Below, piece by piece: positions 1 to 6,113 of a DNA stretch of 6,113 nucleotides. The stretch lies in NCBI GenBank assembly GCA_007126865.1, contig SLAN01000258.1:1-6113 (forward strand), in the 5' to 3' direction. The notes beneath the pieces are model-generated. The model was not told the origin of the DNA and made no database searches. It worked only from the letters and a program-made list of their open reading frames with translations. The position numbers and the translations under genes were made by a program. This DNA is from Spirochaetales bacterium. GTDB taxonomy: Bacteria > Spirochaetota > Spirochaetia > DSM-27196 > SKKC01. Every line of letters starts with the position of its first letter. Within the stretch, counting starts at the first letter, position 1.

Positions 1-2223
<2,223 letters not shown>

Positions 2224-2244
2224 AATAGCAGCGGGGTCGCGGTC

Positions 2245-2273
2245 TTGTCAGGTACCGCCGCATTGTATAGGCT
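2245..2273. promoter_or_regulatory. Candidate overlapping divergent promoters
   Basis: The only non-coding DNA between the two divergent genes is 2224-2284. On the plus strand, TTGTCA (2245-2250) resembles a -35 box. It is followed either by TATAGG (2266-2271, spacer 15) or by TAGGCT (2268-2273, spacer 17) as a weak -10, which would start the TPR mRNA only a few bases before its ATG. On the minus strand, TACAAT (2267-2262) is a five-of-six match to a -10 box but has no recognisable -35. It would give a leader of about 30 bases for the 619-residue gene. The two -10 candidates share the same A/T-rich island in otherwise GC-rich DNA. This assignment is inferred from position and partial consensus matches only. 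Confidence 0.35.
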
Positions 2274-2284
2274 ACCGCTCGACC

Positions 2285-3688
2285 ATGCGTGCGCATCACC
2301 GGCGATCCGTCGCCACTGGGTTACTGGTCGCTGCGGTCTTCGTGAGCCGCTGTGCGACGCCGATCGACGAGGCGCCTGACGACTCCGCCGAGTCTTCCGT
2401 GCGTGTGGAGTCCCGCGCGGAGGCGGAGATCGATCGCGATCGAAAGCTCATGCGACTCATCGACGCGGGAGACCATGGCGAGGCGCTCGCGCTTCTCGAG
2501 GAGACAACCGCTCGTCCCTTCGACGAGGATACCACGCTTCTCTTCTCCGGGCTTCTTATCGCGGAGGGGGAGTACGAGCGTGCGCGCGCCGAGCTCGAAG
2601 AGATCGACGCACACTCCGTTGAGGCGCGAGTTCTGCTCGCCGAACTGGAGAACGAACCGCAGGAACGAAAGGCCGGTTTCGAGCGCGCACTCGAGCTCGA
2701 CGAATCGAATGCCGACGCGCACGCCGGGCTCGGTCTATACTATCTGGGAGATGGTGACACGCAGGCGGCCGCGGACCACTTCGCGGTTGCCCTCGAAGGC
2801 GAGCCGGGACATACGGCCGCGCTTCGCGGAATGGCGCGCATCGCACTATCGGAGGGCAACAGTGACCGTGCCGTCGAGTTGCTCGAGCGAGCGGTTGACC
2901 GGGATCCGGATGCCGGCTACCTCCGCGCCGAGCTCGCGAACGCCCAGTTGCGCGCCGGAAATGAAGAAGCGGCGATCGAGAGTTTCACCGCGGCCGTCGA
3001 GCTCGAGCCCGATTATGCGTGGCACTATGTCGATCGCGGCCGAATCCACCAACGAGCGAACCGGCAGGAGCGGGCGGCCGCCGATTTCTCCCGTGCTATC
3101 GAGCTGGAGAATCGCATCTTCCTCTTCTACTTCCATCGTGCCGAGTCGCGCTACGTTCTCGGTGAGTATCGCGGTGCGCTCTCCGATCTCGAACGCGTGC
3201 TCGAGCTCGAGCCGCGCTATCGCGACGCCTATCCGCTGATCGCTCCGCTCTACTTCCGTTTCGAGCGCTTCTCCGATGCGGCGCGATACTTCCTTCGATC
3301 GTACGAGTCGCTCGGCGGCGATCCGTCGTTCGCATTGCTTGCCGGCTTGAGCTATCTCCGCGCCGGGGACGACGGTCGTGCCGAATCGGTGTTCAGGCAT
3401 GTCGAGGGGAGTGCATCACGCTCCACTCTCTACTATGATATGGCCAGGGAGTACATCTCGCCGCGCAACGACAGCCGGACCGAACAGTTGATCCGGCGCG
3501 AGGCGAACTCGGATATGCAGACGCGCATGCGCTTCCATCTCGGAGCGCTCTATCATATGCACGGTCGCGATCGCGCCGCCGAAGCGCTCTTTCTTCAGGT
3601 TCGCGACGCCGGGGATACCGGCTTCGTGGAGAGCGAGCTTGCCGAGGTCTACCTTGAATCGTTCGACAGGCTAAGGAGTACCGATTGA
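2285..3688 (+). CDS. TPR-repeat protein with exported, possibly lipoprotein, N-terminus (467 aa)
   Basis: Tetratricopeptide repeats form helical-pair superhelices that bind other proteins, so a scaffold or assembly role is likely; the partner is unknown. The start is taken as the ATG at 2285, because the upstream extension of the frame overlaps the divergent gene and its translation does not look like protein. From there MRAHHRRSVATGLLVAAVFV forms a basic-plus-hydrophobic export signal followed by SRC at 21-23. Cys23 could be a lipidated residue, but Arg at the -1 position is unusual for a lipobox. A low-complexity acidic stretch covers about 27-50. TPR units are visible at about 143-176, 177-210, 211-244, 245-278, 279-312 and 313-346, with further units near 347-380 and 414-447; typical elements are AHAGLGLYYLGDGDTQAAADHF and LGEYRGALSDLERVLELEP. 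It is the first gene of a three-gene operon, and its stop overlaps the next start. No convincing Shine-Dalgarno site precedes it. Confidence 0.88.
   Translation: MRAHHRRSVATGLLVAAVFVSRCATPIDEAPDDSAESSVRVESRAEAEIDRDRKLMRLIDAGDHGEALALLEETTARPFDEDTTLLFSGLLIAEGEYERARAELEEIDAHSVEARVLLAELENEPQERKAGFERALELDESNADAHAGLGLYYLGDGDTQAAADHFAVALEGEPGHTAALRGMARIALSEGNSDRAVELLERAVDRDPDAGYLRAELANAQLRAGNEEAAIESFTAAVELEPDYAWHYVDRGRIHQRANRQERAAADFSRAIELENRIFLFYFHRAESRYVLGEYRGALSDLERVLELEPRYRDAYPLIAPLYFRFERFSDAARYFLRSYESLGGDPSFALLAGLSYLRAGDDGRAESVFRHVEGSASRSTLYYDMAREYISPRNDSRTEQLIRREANSDMQTRMRFHLGALYHMHGRDRAAEALFLQVRDAGDTGFVESELAEVYLESFDRLRSTD
3673..3678 (+). promoter_or_regulatory. Ribosome binding site that decides the TTG start of the phosphoesterase
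   Basis: AAGGAG lies inside the last codons of the TPR gene, six bases before TTG at 3685. The next plausible in-frame starts would delete part of the first conserved strand, so this site supports the TTG start. The TTG overlaps the TGA stop of the TPR gene (TTGA, 3685-3688), an arrangement typical of translational coupling. Confidence 0.8.
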
Positions 3689-4641
3689 AGGGTATCGACG
3701 AGCTGTGCACGCACATTGATCCGGATCGCCGCCTCGTGATCCAGGCGCACGATTTCCCCGATCACGATGCGGTCGCCAGCGCTTTCGCGCTCGGTTTTCT
3801 GCTCAAGAGGCGCGGCTTCGAGTCCGAGCTCTGCTACGGCGGTACGATCCAGAGCGAGAGTCTCACCGAAGCGATCAAGCTGCTTCAGATTCCGATCGAC
3901 AGCTCAAGGAATGCAGGGCTGGATGATGATGTGCAGCTCATCCTCGTGGACGGTTTTGCCGGCAACCGCAATATGAGCGGGCTGCCGGGAACGGTGGTCG
4001 GTTTGATCGACCACCACACCCCTCCGGAGGAGCCGGATTGCCCGTACTTCGATATCAGGCCGGACTACGGCTCGTGTTCTACCATCATCTTTGAATACTT
4101 CAAGAGTGCCGATGCGCCGTTGAAGAAGAACATCGCCACGATGCTGTTAATGGGGTTGATGATGGATACCGCCTTCATGACTCGCGGGGTCGCGCCGGTA
4201 GACCTCGAAGCGTTCTCGACGCTCTTCTTCCAGGGCGACTGGGAGACCGGGAGTCGCCTTCTGAAGAACAGCTTGAGTCTGACCGATCTCGGACTCTTCC
4301 GCGAGGCGATCAACGCGTGCGAGGTTGCCGACGATTTCGCGTTCGTGCCGCTGCAGCAGGAGTGCAGCGCCGAGGCGATGGCGTTAATTGCCGACTTCTT
4401 CCTCGGGCTGCGTGAAATTCACTTCGTCGTTGTGGTCGAGCCCGACCGCGATGAGTACCGGCTCTCGGTACGCAGCGAGGACGGGATCCGGCCTTCGGAT
4501 GTGATCATCCGCCGGGCGCTGAACGGCATCGGGGCCGGCGGGGGGCACGTGCACATGGGCGGCGGCAGCATTCCGCGCGATCTCTTTCCCGGCGAGCAGG
4601 GATTGCGCAAGCGTTTCCTGAAGGCACTCGGTAAGGAGTAG
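3685..4641 (+). CDS. DHH/DHHA1 family phosphoesterase (318 aa)
   Basis: Members of this family hydrolyse phosphodiester or phosphomonoester bonds with two Mn ions. NrnA-like relatives degrade very short RNAs and pAp, and GdpP-like relatives cleave c-di-AMP. All metal-ligand motifs are visible: HDFPDHDAVASA (H22, D26, D28), LILVDG (D89), the name-giving IDHH (D109-H111) and GLMMDT (D161). The C-terminal DHHA1 substrate domain ends with GIGAGGGHVHMGGGS (about 281-295). The first motif has PDHDAVASA where NrnA has PDGDAxGS, placing this nearer the free-standing PDPDAIASA-type branch, so nanoRNase or pAp activity should not be assumed. There is no signal peptide or membrane segment, and the length is normal for a stand-alone DHH-DHHA1 enzyme. 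It starts at TTG overlapping the TPR stop by four bases, and the TraB-like gene begins one base after its stop. The catalytic class is secure; the substrate is not. Confidence 0.93.
   Translation: MKGIDELCTHIDPDRRLVIQAHDFPDHDAVASAFALGFLLKRRGFESELCYGGTIQSESLTEAIKLLQIPIDSSRNAGLDDDVQLILVDGFAGNRNMSGLPGTVVGLIDHHTPPEEPDCPYFDIRPDYGSCSTIIFEYFKSADAPLKKNIATMLLMGLMMDTAFMTRGVAPVDLEAFSTLFFQGDWETGSRLLKNSLSLTDLGLFREAINACEVADDFAFVPLQQECSAEAMALIADFFLGLREIHFVVVVEPDRDEYRLSVRSEDGIRPSDVIIRRALNGIGAGGGHVHMGGGSIPRDLFPGEQGLRKRFLKALGKE
4633..4638 (+). promoter_or_regulatory. Ribosome binding site of the TraB-like gene
   Basis: AAGGAG is followed four bases later by ATG at 4643. It overlaps the last codons of the phosphoesterase (Gly-Lys-Glu-stop). 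The nine-base context TAAGGAGTA is identical to that at the TPR/phosphoesterase junction. Confidence 0.78.
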
Positions 4642-4642
4642 A

Positions 4643-5818
4643 ATGGACAATCTGACTCGACTGAACATCGGCGGCAGGAGCGTCCTGCTGCTCGGAACGG
4701 CCCACGTATCGCAACGCAGCGTCGACCAGGTCAAGGAGCTCGTCGACGCGGAAGAACCGGATCGCGTCTGTGTGGAGATCGACGCCGGCCGCTATGCGAG
4801 CCTGGCCGAGGAGAATGCGTGGAGTAAGCTGAACATCTACGAGGTGCTCAAACGCCGGCAGGGCTTCCTGCTGCTCGGCAATCTCGTACTCGCCAGCTTC
4901 CAGCGCAGAATCGGGAAAGAGCTCGGCGTACGTCCCGGTGCCGAGATGGTCGAGGCGGTGAAGATCGCCGAGGCGGACGGTATTCCGGTCAGCCTGTGCG
5001 ACCGCGAGATTCAGATCACCCTGAAGCGTGCGTGGGCGAGCGGAGGGCTGTGGAGCAAGAGCAAGATGATGGCCGCTCTGCTGACATCGATGCTCGGCGG
5101 CGAGACGGTGAGCGAGTCGGATATCGAGGCGCTGAAAGAGTCGGACGCGTTGCAGTCGATGATGGAGGAGCTCGCTCTCTATCTCCCGAGAGCGAAGGAG
5201 GTCCTGATCGACGAGCGAGATCGCTACCTGGCCACACGAATATACCAGGCCGAGGGGCGCAAGGTACTCGCGGTCGTCGGTGCCGGGCACGTTCCGGGAA
5301 TCATCCGGACCCTCGAGGCGCTGGAGAAGGGCGAGCTCGATGCGGACCTCACCGCCCTCGATACCATCCCTCCGAAAGGTCCGGTGGCCAGGGCTCTTCC
5401 GTGGGTGCTGCCGGCGGCCATCGCGGCGATCTTCGTCACCGGGTTCCTGCAGTCCGGATGGGATCTCACTCGCGATATGCTCGTGCTGTGGATTCTCGTC
5501 AACGGTTCCCTGAGCGCCATCGGAGCGGCGCTCGCCTTTGCCCATCCGCTCACGGTGGCGATCTCGTTCGTCGCCGCGCCCATCACCAGCATGAACCCGA
5601 CGATCGGAGTCGGTTTTGTATCCGGTTTTCTTGAGGCGGTATTTCGCAAACCTCGGGTCCGGGACTTCGAGGCCATACAGGACGATATCGCGAGCTTTCG
5701 CGGCTTCTTTCGAAACAGGATTACCCGAATTCTGCTCGTATTCGCCTTCTCCACGATCGGCAGCGCGATCGGAACGTTCATCGGTATCCCGTATCTCACG
5801 ACGCTGCTCGGCGGGTGA
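4643..5818 (+). CDS. TraB/PrgY-like membrane protein (391 aa)
   Basis: This belongs to the TraB family, named for the enterococcal pheromone-shutdown proteins TraB/PrgY and related to the TIKI/EreA-ChaN fold, for which metal-dependent peptidase activity has been proposed. The bacterial substrate is generally unknown. The soluble N-terminal domain has LLLGTAHVS (residues 15-23), VCVEIDAGRY (42-51, Glu45), SLCDREIQITLKRAW (117-131), DERDRYLA (190-197) and VVGAGHVPGI (211-220); the two His-containing motifs and Glu45 are the conserved family residues. The C-terminal part has hydrophobic segments at about 251-270, 277-300, 303-330 and 361-385, so about four membrane spans. It includes the conserved-looking APITSMNPTIGVGFVSGFLEA region (311-331). 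Length and layout match full PrgY-type proteins. It is the last gene of the operon, starting one base after the phosphoesterase stop. A role in pheromone control is unlikely in a non-enterococcal host; peptide or membrane-protein processing is only a possibility. Confidence 0.93.
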   Translation: MDNLTRLNIGGRSVLLLGTAHVSQRSVDQVKELVDAEEPDRVCVEIDAGRYASLAEENAWSKLNIYEVLKRRQGFLLLGNLVLASFQRRIGKELGVRPGAEMVEAVKIAEADGIPVSLCDREIQITLKRAWASGGLWSKSKMMAALLTSMLGGETVSESDIEALKESDALQSMMEELALYLPRAKEVLIDERDRYLATRIYQAEGRKVLAVVGAGHVPGIIRTLEALEKGELDADLTALDTIPPKGPVARALPWVLPAAIAAIFVTGFLQSGWDLTRDMLVLWILVNGSLSAIGAALAFAHPLTVAISFVAAPITSMNPTIGVGFVSGFLEAVFRKPRVRDFEAIQDDIASFRGFFRNRITRILLVFAFSTIGSAIGTFIGIPYLTTLLGG

Positions 5819-5825
5819 GGTACCC

Positions 5826-5969
5826 GGTCGGCGGCGCGGTTCGAAGTCGCCGGCCGCCGGCGCGGTTCGAAATCGACGGTCGGCGGTGCGGTTCGAAGTC
5901 GCCGGTCGGCGGTGCGGTTCGAAGTCGACGGTCGGCGGTGCGGTTCGAAGTCGCCGGTCGGCGGTGCGG
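5826..5969. repeat. Tandem array of a 26-base GC-rich repeat (five full copies plus a partial one)
   Basis: Copies lie at 5826-5851, 5852-5877, 5878-5903, 5904-5929 and 5930-5955, with a partial sixth at 5956-5969. Copies three and five are identical; copies one and four differ from them by one base each, and copy two by five. The shared core is GCGGTTCGAAGTCG, containing the TTCGAA palindrome. Unit ends alternate between TCGCC and TCGAC, suggesting growth as a 52-base dimer. At the TCGCC ends, the junction reads CGCCGGTCGGCG, which can fold as a four-pair stem on a four-base loop. The period is not a multiple of three, so the array is not a coding repeat. It begins seven bases after the TraB-like stop codon and lies between convergent genes. 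Its function is unknown; a role in transcript ends, or as a polymerase-slippage product, is inference. Confidence 0.93.
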
Positions 5970-5980
5970 GCTTCGGTCCG
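5967..5980 (+). terminator. UUCG-tetraloop hairpin at the end of the repeat array
   Basis: CGGGC-TTCG-GTCCG forms a five-pair stem (one G-U pair on the plus-strand RNA) capped by the exceptionally stable C(UUCG)G tetraloop. It starts within the sixth, partial repeat copy and lies about 150 bases after the TraB-like stop codon. No T-run follows, so it is not a standard intrinsic terminator. It could stall transcription or protect the 3' end of the operon mRNA. Confidence 0.4.
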
Positions 5981-5988
5981 AGGGCCCC

Positions 5989-6007
5989 GGCAGCCGGCGC
6001 GGTTCGA
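5989..6007. repeat. Degenerate outlying copy of the 26-base repeat
   Basis: GGCAGCCGGCGCGGTTCGA matches the first 19 bases of array copy two (5852-5870) at 18 positions. It is offset by 33 rather than 26 bases from the partial sixth copy, so the hairpin region appears to have been inserted or to have diverged between them. This suggests that the array was once longer. The remaining intergenic DNA to 6034 shows no further copy that I can see. Confidence 0.65.
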
Positions 6008-6034
6008 TGAAACGGCGACAGCCGCTCGCCGCGG

Positions 6035-6113
6035 TCAGTGTCCGTCGAACACCACCTTGAGGGCCGCGCGGATCGTATCCTTGCCGGTCCAGTCGGCGCT
6101 CACCTCTTCTCCG
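6035..6113 (-). CDS. C-terminal end of an unidentified convergent gene (25 codons)
   Basis: Read on the minus strand, an open frame enters from the window edge and ends at TGA (6037-6035). It encodes 25 residues including VSADWTGKDTIRAALKVVF and ending DGH. The composition (amphipathic helix near the end, GC-rich third positions) looks like real protein, and the stop just short of the repeat region fits a convergent gene. The fragment is too short for me to assign a family. It is called on frame, composition and position alone. Confidence 0.6.
   Translation of the reverse strand, partial: GEEVSADWTGKDTIRAALKVVFDGH

Noticed and set aside
4505..5545. A 346-codon minus-strand frame opposite the phosphoesterase and TraB-like genes.
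   Set aside because: It spans two clearly identified genes in antisense and its translation shows no recognisable motif, so it is a codon-bias shadow.
5826..5969. CRISPR array.
   Set aside because: The units are directly abutting at 26 bases with no unique spacers between them, and no cas gene is present.
5826..5969. tRNA gene suggested by repeated GGTTCGAA.
   Set aside because: There is no acceptor stem, D-arm, anticodon arm or CCA in the correct spacing, and the short T-arm-like stem is imperfect.
5815..6060. An 81-codon plus-strand frame starting at a GTG overlapping the TraB-like stop (GTGA).
   Set aside because: The four-base overlap is attractive, but the frame is composed of the 26-base repeat read through three frames, giving Arg/Gly/Ser-rich low-complexity protein. 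It lacks a Shine-Dalgarno site and runs into the convergent gene.

Overview
The window is GC-rich bacterial DNA, with strong G/C preference at third codon positions and Shine-Dalgarno sites of the AAGGAG/GGAGGAG type. A Gram-negative bacterium is likely. The set of a TPR protein, a DHH phosphoesterase and a multi-pass TraB/PrgY-type protein fits a free-living, GC-rich spirochaete (Spirochaetaceae-like). That placement is a guess from gene content and was not tested.

Layout. Positions 1-340 (minus) hold the first 113 codons of leuB, 3-isopropylmalate dehydrogenase, cut by the window edge. Immediately upstream of it on the same strand (364-2223, 23 bases apart) is a 619-residue membrane-anchored protein of no recognised family. 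A 61-base divergent intergenic region (2224-2284) contains weak, overlapping promoter-like elements for both directions. Rightwards from there runs a tight three-gene operon. It starts with a TPR-repeat protein with an exported N-terminus (2285-3688). Next is a DHH/DHHA1 phosphoesterase that starts at a TTG codon overlapping the TPR stop (3685-4641). Last is a TraB/PrgY-like membrane protein beginning one base after the phosphoesterase stop (4643-5818). Both internal junctions use the same TAAGGAGTA ribosome-binding sequence.

The 216-base gap 5819-6034 separates the operon from a convergent gene, of which only the last 25 codons lie in the window (6035-6113, minus). The gap carries a tandem array of a 26-base GC-rich unit. 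There are five full copies, one partial copy that runs into a UUCG-tetraloop hairpin, and a degenerate outlying copy. The unit has a TTCGAA core resembling a tRNA T-loop, and its junctions can fold into small hairpins.

How the genes relate: leuB belongs to leucine biosynthesis and may be co-transcribed with the unknown membrane protein. The rightward operon joins an envelope-associated TPR scaffold, a cytoplasmic nucleotide or oligonucleotide phosphoesterase and a membrane TraB-fold protein. The spacing strongly supports co-expression, but a shared pathway is not evident. I see no transposon, CRISPR array, tRNA, rRNA or defence system. The points most worth a second look are the 26-base repeat array and the unclassified 619-residue protein.
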